Notes under the pieces: model-generated
Told to the model about the DNA's origin: nothing
Database searches by the model: none
The model's input: only the letters and a program-made list of their open reading frames with translations
From: Actinocatenispora rupis
GTDB lineage: Bacteria; Actinomycetota; Actinomycetes; Mycobacteriales; Micromonosporaceae
Length of the DNA: 64,000 bases
Reading direction: 5' to 3'
NCBI RefSeq assembly: GCF_016861975.1
Contig: NZ_BOMB01000028.1
Coordinates: forward strand, 1 to 64,000
Position numbers and translations under genes: made by a program
Shown here: positions 54,907-63,104 of the stretch, piece by piece
Position numbering within the stretch: the stretch's first letter is position 1
Layout of the letters: each line of letters starts with the position of its first letter

Positions 54907-55233
54907 CCTCTGACCTTCCGTCCAACCGGCGTCCACGGCCCGGCGGCCTCGCACCGTAACGGACCGGATCGCCGACCCTGGTCGAACTCCACATCCGCGG
55001 CCAGCCCTCCGGGGTTGGCCGCGGGTCTGGTGTCGGCCGGGGCTTTGGTGGGTCGGCGTACCGGTCCGATGGTCGAGGCCCGCTTCCGTCGATCGACACC
55101 CCGGCACCGTCGCCGGTGGCGTCGTTCGGCGTACGCGGGGGTCGGACGCGAGATGACACAGCGAGGCCGCCCGGTCGACCCGGGCGGCCTCGTCGTGGTG
55201 TCTGTCGGGGGTGTGCCGTGGTCCGTCGCCGGA
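54907..55233. terminator. 327-bp convergent junction with two hairpins
   Basis: An imperfect stem CGCGGCCAGCC...GGTTGGCCGCG lies at about 54998-55025. CGAGGCCGCCCGG (55162-55174) and CCGGGCGGCCTCG (55180-55192) form a perfect 13-bp stem with a 5-nt loop. These should end transcription from the DUF3073 and ferritin-like genes. No gene is visible. Confidence 0.8.
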
Positions 55234-56178
55234 TCAGGCGGTAGCGGTCGACTCACCCGAGCCGGCCGGCTTCGGTACCTCGACCGGGCGGGTCAGCGCG
55301 CCGGCGACCGTACGGGCCCGCGGGGCGGCGGCGGCACGCAGGCCGGTCAGCCGGTGCACCAGCGCCCGACGACGCTCGGCGACACCCGGGCCCACGCCGT
55401 ACTTCGCGACGGCCTTGCGTACCAGGTTGAGGCCGGCGAGACCGGGCATCTCGTCCATCTTGCGGTCGATGCGCTCGATGTGCTTGTTGCCCTCCGGGCC
55501 GCCCATCAGGTAGTTCAGCACGAAGGCGGTCTCGCGCTTGGGCTGGATGGTCGAGCCGACCGGGCCCCAGAACGCCTTCATCGCGAAGCGGGTCAGCCCC
55601 CGCGCCTTCGCCGACCGCTCCAGCCGGTCCTTCGCCTGCGACGCGTAGAACGCCAGGTGGCGGGTCTCCTGCTTCTGCACCCGCTTCAGCAGCTTGGTCA
55701 GCTCCGGGTGGTCCTCGCGCTGCATCATCCGCGCGTACGCCGCGTGGGCGGACCACTCGTTGATCGCGCCCCAGGACATGTGTACGGCGACGAAGTCCTC
55801 GCCGATGATGTTCGCCGCGAGCGCCTGGTTGATCGGGGCGAGCCGGTCCGCGACGCCCTGCGCGAGCCGTACCTCACGGATGTGCGCGTAGTCGGCGAGC
55901 ACGCCGTGCACGCGCAGCACCTCGTCGAGCGCCTCCCCGTGCCAGAACTCCTCGTACGCCCAGTGCGTGAGGAACGCCGTCACCTCGGGGTCCTTGTGCG
56001 ACGGCGTGACGAGAAGATCGCGCAGGTAACAGATCGTATGACTCTCGACGTCCGACATGTACCTGAGCGTGCGCAGCGCGGCCGGCGTGAGCGGTCGCTC
56101 GCGGAACGCGTCGTAGTCGACGTCGTCGAACTTCACCCGCACGGAGTTGTTCTTGAAACTGCTGATGTCGAAGGCCAC
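55234..56178 (-). CDS. Ferritin-like di-iron protein
   Basis: A 314-residue helical protein. The di-iron ligand pattern is visible: Glu45 (SDVESH), EEFWH at 76-80 (ExxH), and a second ExxH in KQETRH near 172-175, with further Glu in the middle helix (AINEWSAH). This resembles acyl-ACP-desaturase-like or ferritin-like oxidases. The C-terminal 60 residues are basic and Ala/Pro-rich. GTG start at 56178. It is divergent to the RiPP cassette, with 273 bp between. Oxygenase or oxidase activity is inferred; the substrate is unknown. Confidence 0.8.
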   Translation of the reverse strand: MAFDISSFKNNSVRVKFDDVDYDAFRERPLTPAALRTLRYMSDVESHTICYLRDLLVTPSHKDPEVTAFLTHWAYEEFWHGEALDEVLRVHGVLADYAHIREVRLAQGVADRLAPINQALAANIIGEDFVAVHMSWGAINEWSAHAAYARMMQREDHPELTKLLKRVQKQETRHLAFYASQAKDRLERSAKARGLTRFAMKAFWGPVGSTIQPKRETAFVLNYLMGGPEGNKHIERIDRKMDEMPGLAGLNLVRKAVAKYGVGPGVAERRRALVHRLTGLRAAAAPRARTVAGALTRPVEVPKPAGSGESTATA

Positions 56179-56451
56179 GTAGGTATTCGTATCCTGTGCC
56201 GCTCCGGATCGCTAGCCGCGCGGCATGCCTATTTCCGTCGATCCAGCCCAAAGTTCCACGTGAGTTCCGACAATCTCTGACCGGCCGCCCGGCTGGCCAC
56301 CAGACGGCGGCCCTAGGTTTACTCCCGGCCCGCGGCCGAGGGACACTAGCGGACGAATCGCTCGCGGCAGCGGGCGAGGAGGACACACCCGCACGTGCGG
56401 AGGCAGTACCGCGGTAGTCGAGTCGATGATCGAACAGAGCAGGGGGTCCGC

Positions 56452-56712
56452 ATGGACAGCACGGCAGTCGCCGAGCCGGAGAAGTACACCGCACACCGGG
56501 ACGCGCCGTTCGGGCTGCGTTTCGCCCAGCGGCCCACCTCATCGATCGACCTCGATCTCGACCTCGTCTCGTACGACGAGGAGGCGCAGCTGGCCGTCGC
56601 GCGCGACGGGGACCGCTGGGTGCCGCTGATCGACCACCGGATGAGCGTCACGCTCCAGACCAGCGGCGAGACCCCGCGCGAGGACGAGATCTACGACAAG
56701 TCCTCCACGTGA
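56452..56712 (+). CDS. Putative ATP-grasp-modified RiPP precursor peptide
   Basis: An 86-residue precursor. The leader holds APFGLRFAQRP (residues 18-28), resembling the P-x-G-L-R motif by which ATP-grasp maturases bind their substrates. YDEEAQLAVARDGDRWVPL in the middle is typical of this precursor family. The C-terminal part from about 64 (MSVTLQTSGETPREDEIYDK) is rich in Thr/Ser and Asp/Glu, the residues joined as side-chain esters in known members. ATG at 56452 after AGGGGG. Its stop overlaps the maturase start (GTGA). Confidence 0.85.
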   Translation: MDSTAVAEPEKYTAHRDAPFGLRFAQRPTSSIDLDLDLVSYDEEAQLAVARDGDRWVPLIDHRMSVTLQTSGETPREDEIYDKSST

Positions 56713-57644
56713 CCGTACTGGTGCTCACCGGGCGGCTCGACCCGACCGCCGACCTGGTGGTGACCGAGCTGCACCGGCGGCGCGTCCCGGTGTTCCGGTG
56801 CGACCCGGCCGACTTCCCCGGGCGGGTCGACGTGGCCGCCGAGTTCCGCGGGGCCGGCTGGACCGGCTGGCTGCGCACCCCGCACCACACCGTCGACCTC
56901 GGCGCCGTCCGCTCCGCGTACTTCCGGCGGCCGGGGCCGATCGCGGTGGACACCGGGCCGGCGCCCGAGTGGGCCACCGCCGAGGCGCGCGGCGGGTTCG
57001 GCGGACTGCTCCAGGCCGTGCCGTACTGGCTGAACCATCCGGGGCGGATGACGCACGCCGAGTACAAGCCGGTGCAGTTGGCGGCGGCGGCGCGCGCCGG
57101 GCTCGACACCCCGCGCACGCTCGTCACCAGCGATCCGGACGCGGCGCGCCGGTTCGTCGCCGAGCTGCCGCGGGTCGTGTACAAGGCGTTCAGCTCGACC
57201 GTACGGTCGGACGACGGGCGCCGCTTCATCTACACCAGCCTCGTCACGCCGGCCGACATCGACGACGGCGTACGGCACACCGCACACCTGTTCCAGGAGT
57301 GGATCGACAAGGAGTACGAGATCCGGCTGACCGTCGTCGGCGACCGCTTCTTCGCCGCCCGCCTCACCGGCCGCTCGCACGCCGCCCGGATCGACTGGCG
57401 CGCCGACTACGACGCCATCGAGTACGCCGTGGCCGACGTCCCCGCCGACGTACGCCGCGCCGTCACCGCCCTGCTCGCCGGCCTCGACCTACGCTTCGCC
57501 GCCATGGACTTCGCCGTACGCCCCGACGGCCGGTGGGTCTTCCTCGACCTCAACCCCAACGGCCAGTGGGGCTGGATCGAACACGAGACCGGCCTCCCCA
57601 TCAAGGCCGCCATCACCGACGCCCTCACCACCCCACCCAGGTAA
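56709..57644 (+). CDS. ATP-grasp ribosomal peptide maturase
   Basis: A 311-residue ligase of the family that makes side-chain ester or amide links in RiPPs (microviridin-type MvdD/MvdC relatives). YFRRPGP and HAEYKPVQLAAAARAGLDTP lie in the N-terminal half. The ATP-grasp part has VVYKAFSS, LFQEWIDKEYEIRLTVVGD and the metal/ATP motif FLDLNPNGQWGWIE near 275-288. GTG at 56709 overlaps the precursor stop, so expression is coupled. No methyltransferase gene follows, although one is common in related clusters. Confidence 0.9.
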   Translation: MTVLVLTGRLDPTADLVVTELHRRRVPVFRCDPADFPGRVDVAAEFRGAGWTGWLRTPHHTVDLGAVRSAYFRRPGPIAVDTGPAPEWATAEARGGFGGLLQAVPYWLNHPGRMTHAEYKPVQLAAAARAGLDTPRTLVTSDPDAARRFVAELPRVVYKAFSSTVRSDDGRRFIYTSLVTPADIDDGVRHTAHLFQEWIDKEYEIRLTVVGDRFFAARLTGRSHAARIDWRADYDAIEYAVADVPADVRRAVTALLAGLDLRFAAMDFAVRPDGRWVFLDLNPNGQWGWIEHETGLPIKAAITDALTTPPR

Positions 57645-57729
57645 GGCTCTCGATCCGGGTTGGATTGAATCAGCCTGGCCTGATCCGGCCTGGCCTGAAC
57701 GGTGATGTGTGGGGACGTGAGCGAGGCGA

Positions 57730-57819
57730 GCCGGAGTTGTTCGCTCGCAAGCCGAGCACGGGCGCCGTGTGCGTCAGCACACAAGCCCGGGATCGGCGCC
57801 GCGAGCGGGCAACTCCGGC
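57730..57819. terminator. Nested inverted-repeat structure between the RiPP cassette and purM
   Basis: GCCGGAGTTG (57730-57739) pairs with CAACTCCGGC (57810-57819), extended by TCGCTCGC/GCGAGCG. Inside are GGCGCC repeats and GTGTGC-GTCA-GCACAC. The whole forms a long branched hairpin between convergent genes. Direct repeats of GGCCTGGCCTGA type precede it (57672-57700). Confidence 0.75.
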
Positions 57820-57840
57820 CGCCGCAGCGCCCCGACCCAC

Positions 57841-59022
57841 CTAGCCGCGGGTGTGGGAGCCGAGCATCTGTACGTGGCCGTTGCCTTCGACGATCTCGCC
57901 GAGTACCCAGGCGTCGACCTCACGGGCGGCGAGCAGGGAGATGGCGCGGTCCACGTCGGCGGGGCCGACGATGGCGACCATGCCGACGCCCTGGTTGAAG
58001 GTCCGCTCCATCTCGTCGGAGTCGATGCGGCCCTTGGTGGCGACCAGGTCGAAGATGGGCTGCGGCCGCCAGGAGGAACGGTCGACGATCGCGTCCAGGT
58101 CCTCGGGCAGCGAACGGACCAGGTTGCCGGGGATGCCGCCGCCGGTGATGTGCGCGAACGCGTGTACGTCGCACTCCTGGATCAGCTCCATGCAGTCCTG
58201 CGCGTAGATCTTCGTCGGGACGAGCAGTTCCTCGCCGAGGGTGCGCTGCGAGCCGAGGTCCTCGACGACCGTGTCGAGCTTCATCCGGCCGGCGCCGAGG
58301 AGTACGTGCCGGACCAGTGAGTATCCGTTGGAGTGCAGGCCGGACGAGCCGAGCGCGATGAGCGTGTCGCCGAGCTGGACGCGCTCGGCGCCGAGCACCT
58401 GGTCGGCCTCGACGACGCCGATGCCGGTGCCGGAGATGTCGTACTCGTCGGGTCGCAGCATGCCCGGGTGCTCGGCGACCTCGCCGCCGACCAGCGAACA
58501 TCCCGCGTACCGGCAGCCGTCGGCGATGCCGGCGACGATCTCGACGATGCGCTCCGGTACGACCTCGCCGCAGGCCACGTAGTCCTGCAGGAACAGGGGC
58601 TCGGCGCCGCACACGACCAGGTCGTCGACGACCATCGCGACGAGGTCGACGCCGACCGTGTCGTGGATGCCCATCTGCTGGGCGATGACCAGCTTGGTAC
58701 CGACACCGTCGGTGGACGACGCCAGCAGCGGCTTCTTGTACTTCTCGGTGTCCAGGGCGAACAGCCCGGCGAACCCGCCGATGCCGCCGACCACCTCGGG
58801 TCGGAACGTCTTGTGCACCTTGCTCTTCATCAGCTCGACAGCCTGCTCACCGGCCTCGATGTTGACGCCAGCCTCGGCGTAACTGGCGCCGCGCTTGCGC
58901 GGTCGACCCGCCGCGCCGGACCACGGCACCGTCCCGGCACGGGCCGGCGTACTCCCCGGCGACGTGGCGGTCGCTGGCGTACCACCGGGCTCGGTGCTGG
59001 CGTGATCGGTCACCTGGGTCAC
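57841..59022 (-). CDS. purM: Phosphoribosylformylglycinamidine cyclo-ligase
   Basis: A 393-residue AIR synthase, step five of purine synthesis. The conserved enzyme begins at SYAEAGVNIEAGEQAVELMK near residue 47. The ATP/metal site DGVGTKLVIAQ and VDLVAMVVDDLVVCGAEPL, and the glycine-rich HITGGGIPGNL, are present. The first 46 residues are Thr/Ala/Pro-rich and not part of the fold. GTG at 59022 is the chosen start; an internal start could remove the tail. It follows purF by 58 bp. Confidence 0.96.
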   Translation of the reverse strand: MTQVTDHASTEPGGTPATATSPGSTPARAGTVPWSGAAGRPRKRGASYAEAGVNIEAGEQAVELMKSKVHKTFRPEVVGGIGGFAGLFALDTEKYKKPLLASSTDGVGTKLVIAQQMGIHDTVGVDLVAMVVDDLVVCGAEPLFLQDYVACGEVVPERIVEIVAGIADGCRYAGCSLVGGEVAEHPGMLRPDEYDISGTGIGVVEADQVLGAERVQLGDTLIALGSSGLHSNGYSLVRHVLLGAGRMKLDTVVEDLGSQRTLGEELLVPTKIYAQDCMELIQECDVHAFAHITGGGIPGNLVRSLPEDLDAIVDRSSWRPQPIFDLVATKGRIDSDEMERTFNQGVGMVAIVGPADVDRAISLLAAREVDAWVLGEIVEGNGHVQMLGSHTRG

Positions 59023-59080
59023 CGGTTCTCCCCTCGGGTAGGCCGATGGGTCGGCCTACGAACTTCACGGACTGCGCGCG

Positions 59081-60685
59081 TCACCGGCGCTCGCGGGTCG
59101 GCTCGGCGCCCGCGGTCTCGGCCAGGGCGGGGTCGCCGTCCTGGTCGTGCCCCGCGGCCGCGCCCCCGTGCCGGCCCGGGTTGGACGGTTCGCCGGCCTC
59201 GGCCCTGGCGACGGGCGCCGCGGACTGGTCCGCGCGACGGCCGATGCCTTCCAGGACGTGCTTGCCGACCAGGGTGTCCGCGGGCAGCTCCACCGGGTAC
59301 ACCCCGTCGAAGCAGGCGCGGCAGAGCCGGTTGCGGGGCTGCTCGGTCGCGGCGATCAGGTTGTCGAGCGACACGTACCCCAGGGTGTCGGCGCCGACGG
59401 AGCGGCGGATGCCCTCCGTGTCGAGGCCGTTGGCGAGCAGCTCGGCGCGGGTCGCGAAGTCGATGCCGTAGAAGCAGGGCCACTTGACCGGCGGCGACGC
59501 GATCCGTACGTGCACCTCCAGGGCGCCCGCCTCGCGCAGCATCCGGACGATGGCGCGCTGCGTGTTGCCGCGCACGATCGAGTCGTCGACGACCACGACG
59601 CGCTTGCCGCGGATCTGCTCGCGCAGCGGGTTCAGTTTCAGCCGGATGCCGAGCTGCCGGATCGTCTGCGACGGCTGGATGAACGTGCGCCCCACGTACG
59701 CGTTCTTGACCAGACCCATCCCGTACGGCGTGCCGGACTCGTCGGCGTAGCCGATCGCCGCCGGCGTGCCCGACTCCGGGCTGGGGATCACCAGATCCGC
59801 CTCCACCGGGTACTCCTGGGCGAGCCGCCGGCCGATCTCCACGCGCGCCGCGTACACGTTGCGGCCGGCGATCGTGGTGTCCGGCCGCGCCAGGTACACG
59901 TACTCGAAGAGGCAGCCCTTGGGCTCGGGGGCGGCGAACCGCTCGGAGCGCAGGCCGTTCTCGTCGATGGCGAGCAGCTCGCCGGGCTCGACCTCGCGTA
60001 CGACCGACGCGCCGACGATGTCCAGCGCGGCGGTCTCGCTGGCGACCACCCAGCCGCGCTCCAACCGGCCGAGTACCAACGGGTGGAGGCCCTGCGGGTC
60101 ACGTGCCGCGTAGAGCGTGTCCTCGTCGCAGAAGACGAAGCTGAACGCGCCGCGCACGGTCGGCAGCAGCTCCAACGCCGCGGCCTCGACGGACATGTCG
60201 GGGCGGCTGGCCAGCAGCGTGGTGACCAGGGCGGTGTCGTTGGTGGCGCCGGAGTCGAGGCCGAGCTTCTCGACCTGCCGGGCCAGCTCCAGCGTGTTGA
60301 CCAGGTTGCCGTTGTGCGCGAGCGCGATGGTCGTGCCGGCACTGGTGGACCGCAGCGTGGGCTGCGCGTTCTCCCAGCCGGGACCGCCGGTCGTGGAGTA
60401 GCGGCAGTGGCCGACGGCGATGTGCCCGTACAGGCTCGCCAGCGACGCCTCGTCGAAGACCTGGGACACCAGGCCGAGATCCTTGTAGACCACGACACCG
60501 GAGCCGTCGCTCACCGCAATACCGGCGGCCTCCTGGCCACGGTGCTGCAGGGCGTACAGCCCGAAGTAGGTGAGTTTGGCTACTTCCTCGCCCGGTGCCC
60601 AGACCCCGAAGACGCCACACGCGTCCTGTGGGCCGGGACTGTCCGGGTCGAGATTGTGGGTCAGCAGCCCGTCGCCTCGGGGCAC
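59081..60685 (-). CDS. purF: Amidophosphoribosyltransferase
   Basis: A 534-residue first enzyme of de novo purine synthesis. The N-terminal glutaminase Cys is Cys23 in DACGVFGVW after a short propeptide. GHCRYSTTGGPGWENAQP is the glutamine site. The phosphoribosyltransferase motif is VVVVDDSIVRGNTQ. Cys residues in the late NRLCRACFDGVYP suggest the Fe-S cluster type. The C-terminal 50 residues are Ala/Gly-rich. GTG at 60685 follows GAGGAG. Operon with purM. Confidence 0.97.
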   Translation of the reverse strand: MPRGDGLLTHNLDPDSPGPQDACGVFGVWAPGEEVAKLTYFGLYALQHRGQEAAGIAVSDGSGVVVYKDLGLVSQVFDEASLASLYGHIAVGHCRYSTTGGPGWENAQPTLRSTSAGTTIALAHNGNLVNTLELARQVEKLGLDSGATNDTALVTTLLASRPDMSVEAAALELLPTVRGAFSFVFCDEDTLYAARDPQGLHPLVLGRLERGWVVASETAALDIVGASVVREVEPGELLAIDENGLRSERFAAPEPKGCLFEYVYLARPDTTIAGRNVYAARVEIGRRLAQEYPVEADLVIPSPESGTPAAIGYADESGTPYGMGLVKNAYVGRTFIQPSQTIRQLGIRLKLNPLREQIRGKRVVVVDDSIVRGNTQRAIVRMLREAGALEVHVRIASPPVKWPCFYGIDFATRAELLANGLDTEGIRRSVGADTLGYVSLDNLIAATEQPRNRLCRACFDGVYPVELPADTLVGKHVLEGIGRRADQSAAPVARAEAGEPSNPGRHGGAAAGHDQDGDPALAETAGAEPTRERR

Positions 60686-60743
60686 TGCCGCTCCTCGCAA
60701 GCCGGGGGAAAGCCGTCGCGGGCAAGTGTACGCGAGGCGACTC

Positions 60744-60783
60744 CGATGACATAGAGGCGTCAATTGGTCGCCGATTGTCATCG
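60744..60783. promoter_or_regulatory. Inverted repeat upstream of purF
   Basis: CGATGACA (60744-60751) and TGTCATCG (60776-60783) are perfect 8-bp arms flanking a TTGACG hexamer on the minus strand, in the 141-bp gap upstream of purF. Candidate operator or promoter element; the regulator is unknown. Confidence 0.4.
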
Positions 60784-60826
60784 TTGCAGCACGTTGTGCA
60801 CCGTCCGGGCCGTCCAGTCGGAGATT

Positions 60827-61201
60827 TCAGGGCCGTACGAGCGGAAGGTACGCGGTGAGGTCGGCGCGGACGCCACTGGCCCGGATCGATCCGGCGTCCA
60901 CCGCGTCGGCCCAGGCCAGCCGGCCCGTGGCGAGCCGCAGCCAGGTCAGCGGGTCGGTCTCCACCACGTTCGGCGGGGTGCCGCGGGTGTGCCGCGGGCC
61001 CTCGACGCACTGGACCGCACCGTACGGCGGAACCCGGACCTCCACGGAACGACCCGGTACGCGCTCCGCCAGCAGGCCCAGGAGTACCCGGGTGGCGTCG
61101 CGGAGTTGGGCGGGGCCCGGCGCGCGGCCGGCGTCCAGTTCGGCCACGGCGGCCGCGACCGCCGCCGGATCCGGCGCGCGGGAAGGGGTACGGGGAGGCA
61201 C
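60827..61201 (-). CDS. Sterol-carrier-like (SCP2-fold) small protein
   Basis: A 124-residue protein of the actinobacterial sterol-carrier family often found beside pur[19 protein letters not shown] and [20 protein letters not shown], then [19 protein letters not shown], match the SCP2-like C-terminal half. Probably binds a hydrophobic ligand; no enzymatic residues are seen. ATG at 61201. Confidence 0.85.
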   Translation of the reverse strand: MPPRTPSRAPDPAAVAAAVAELDAGRAPGPAQLRDATRVLLGLLAERVPGRSVEVRVPPYGAVQCVEGPRHTRGTPPNVVETDPLTWLRLATGRLAWADAVDAGSIRASGVRADLTAYLPLVRP

Positions 61202-61342
61202 GGCAGGACGATACCGTCAGCGGTACCGCCTCCCCGGAGGAGACATCCGCAACGTTGGTGACCGCCGGGTCGCCAACTCACAGGCGGACAGGGCACACTT
61301 TCGCGCGGTTGGATGTAGGTCACAGCACCGGAGGCGGTGGAG

Positions 61343-63058
61343 ATGGCAACGCCAGCGGGAACACGCCGGCGCCGCGGTCCGCGACAGCTCGCGGCACTGG
61401 TCGGTCTGGCCGTCGGCCTCGCCGCGGCGGGCACCCTCGCCGCGCCCGCGTACGCGGATCCGCCGCCGACGCTGACCGTGACCGCGTCCCCCGACAACCT
61501 GGACCTGAAGGTCGGCGGCGACGCACGTACCGTGAGCATCAACATCACGACCACCTCGCCCGCCGCCAACGTCAACGCGGTCGTCTCGGTACCGCTGGCC
61601 GAGCAGGGCGTGACCATCAAGGGCTCGCAGGGCGCCGACTGCGTCGCGGGCGCGAACAACACCCTCAACTGTCCCGTCGGTACGCTCGCCCCCGGCGCGG
61701 CGAAGGCGATCTACGTCACGGTCCTGCCGCCGCAGCAGAGCGACCTGTCGCCCGGCGACAGCAAGAACGGCCAGGGCCAGGTACAGGTGACCGCGGACGG
61801 CGCCCAGCCGGCGGCCGCCGCGTTCGGGGCGACGCTCACGAACGACGCGCCGCAGTCCGTCGGCGCGGTCTCCGGGCAGGTCACGTCCGAGAAGGACGGC
61901 CAGCCGGTACCGGGTGCCACGGTGACGATCAGCGACAGTTCGGGGAACAGTCGGCAGGTCACGACCAACGGCAACGGCGAGTTCTCCTGGTCGCCCAGCC
62001 AGGAGCAGACCCTGGCGGCCGGCGAGATCACCGTGACGGTGAAGGCCGGCGGGTTCCGGCAGGCGAAGAAGACGCAGCAGGGAGAGCTGGGGCAGCCGCT
62101 GGCGTTCGGCGAGGTGAAGCTGCCGCCGGTGGCGAAGGCGAAGCCGACCCCGACGAAGGCCGCCCCGTCCCCGACCGAGTCCGCCACGCCGACGAAGGAC
62201 TCCAGCGGCCTCAGCACCATCGTCTGGGTACTGATCGTGCTCGGTGCGCTGCTCGTGATCGGCGGCATCGTCGCGATCGTGCTGCTGCTCCGCAAGAAGG
62301 ACGACGGCGACGACGAGGACGGCACCACCCCGCCGTACGGTGGGCCGCCGCCGTCCGGGTACCCGGGGCGCGGGGCGGCCGACACCGCGGTCATCAGCGC
62401 GATCCCGGGCATGGGCGGCGACACCCCGACCGTGGTGCACGACGGCCCGCTGGTGCGCGACGACGGCCGGCCGTACGGCGACCAGACCCAGGTGTACGGG
62501 CAGCCCAACGCGGAGACCCAGGTGTACGGGCAGCAGAGCGCCGAGACGCAGGTGTACGGCGGGGAGACGCAGGCGTACGGCGGCGGGCGGCCGGGCGCGG
62601 ACGACGCGACACGGACGTGGCAGGGCGGGCCGGCGGCGCCGACGTCGGGCGGCCAGCCGGCGACGAACCAGCCGTGGGGGCAGCCGGACACCAACCGCGG
62701 CGCGTACGAGGGCACCATGTACGGGCGGAACTCGCCGACCAGCGGCGCCGCGCCCACGTCGGGCCAGCCCACCAGCGGCGCGGCGCCCACTTCCGGCCCC
62801 GGGTACCTGACGCCGGGCGGGACGTACGGCGGGTCGCCGTACCCGTCGGGCGCGCCCGGCTCCGGCTACGGCCAGTACGGCGGGCAGCAGCAGCCGCAGG
62901 GTCAGCAGCAGGGCCAGCGGCCGGCGCTCAACGAGCCGACGCGTACCTGGCAGCAGCCGCCTCCGCCGCAACAGCAGCAGCCGCCCGCGCGGCCGGCGCC
63001 GCCGAGCGGCGACGAGACCCGGCTGGACAAGAACGACGGGCTCGACTGGCTCGACTGA
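61343..63058 (+). CDS. Secreted, membrane-anchored protein with repeat-rich cytoplasmic tail
   Basis: About 571 residues. A Sec signal peptide covers roughly 1-39 (cleavage near AYA). Two beta-sandwich domains follow: a DUF11-like one (about 42-165) and a carboxypeptidase-regulatory-like one (GQVTSEKDGQPVPGATVTIS, about 180-255). A Pro/Thr linker leads to one membrane helix (about 292-317) and a basic stop-transfer (RKKDDGDD). The 250-residue tail has repeated TQVYG, TRTWQ and PTSGAAPTSG units and ends DETRLDKNDGLDWLD. ATG at 61343 fits the GGAGG site best. Function unknown. Confidence 0.85.
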   Translation: MATPAGTRRRRGPRQLAALVGLAVGLAAAGTLAAPAYADPPPTLTVTASPDNLDLKVGGDARTVSINITTTSPAANVNAVVSVPLAEQGVTIKGSQGADCVAGANNTLNCPVGTLAPGAAKAIYVTVLPPQQSDLSPGDSKNGQGQVQVTADGAQPAAAAFGATLTNDAPQSVGAVSGQVTSEKDGQPVPGATVTISDSSGNSRQVTTNGNGEFSWSPSQEQTLAAGEITVTVKAGGFRQAKKTQQGELGQPLAFGEVKLPPVAKAKPTPTKAAPSPTESATPTKDSSGLSTIVWVLIVLGALLVIGGIVAIVLLLRKKDDGDDEDGTTPPYGGPPPSGYPGRGAADTAVISAIPGMGGDTPTVVHDGPLVRDDGRPYGDQTQVYGQPNAETQVYGQQSAETQVYGGETQAYGGGRPGADDATRTWQGGPAAPTSGGQPATNQPWGQPDTNRGAYEGTMYGRNSPTSGAAPTSGQPTSGAAPTSGPGYLTPGGTYGGSPYPSGAPGSGYGQYGGQQQPQGQQQGQRPALNEPTRTWQQPPPPQQQQPPARPAPPSGDETRLDKNDGLDWLD

Positions 63059-63104
63059 GCCCTCGCCGGCGCCCGGCCACGGTCGGGCGCCTACCGCCGG
63101 GGCG

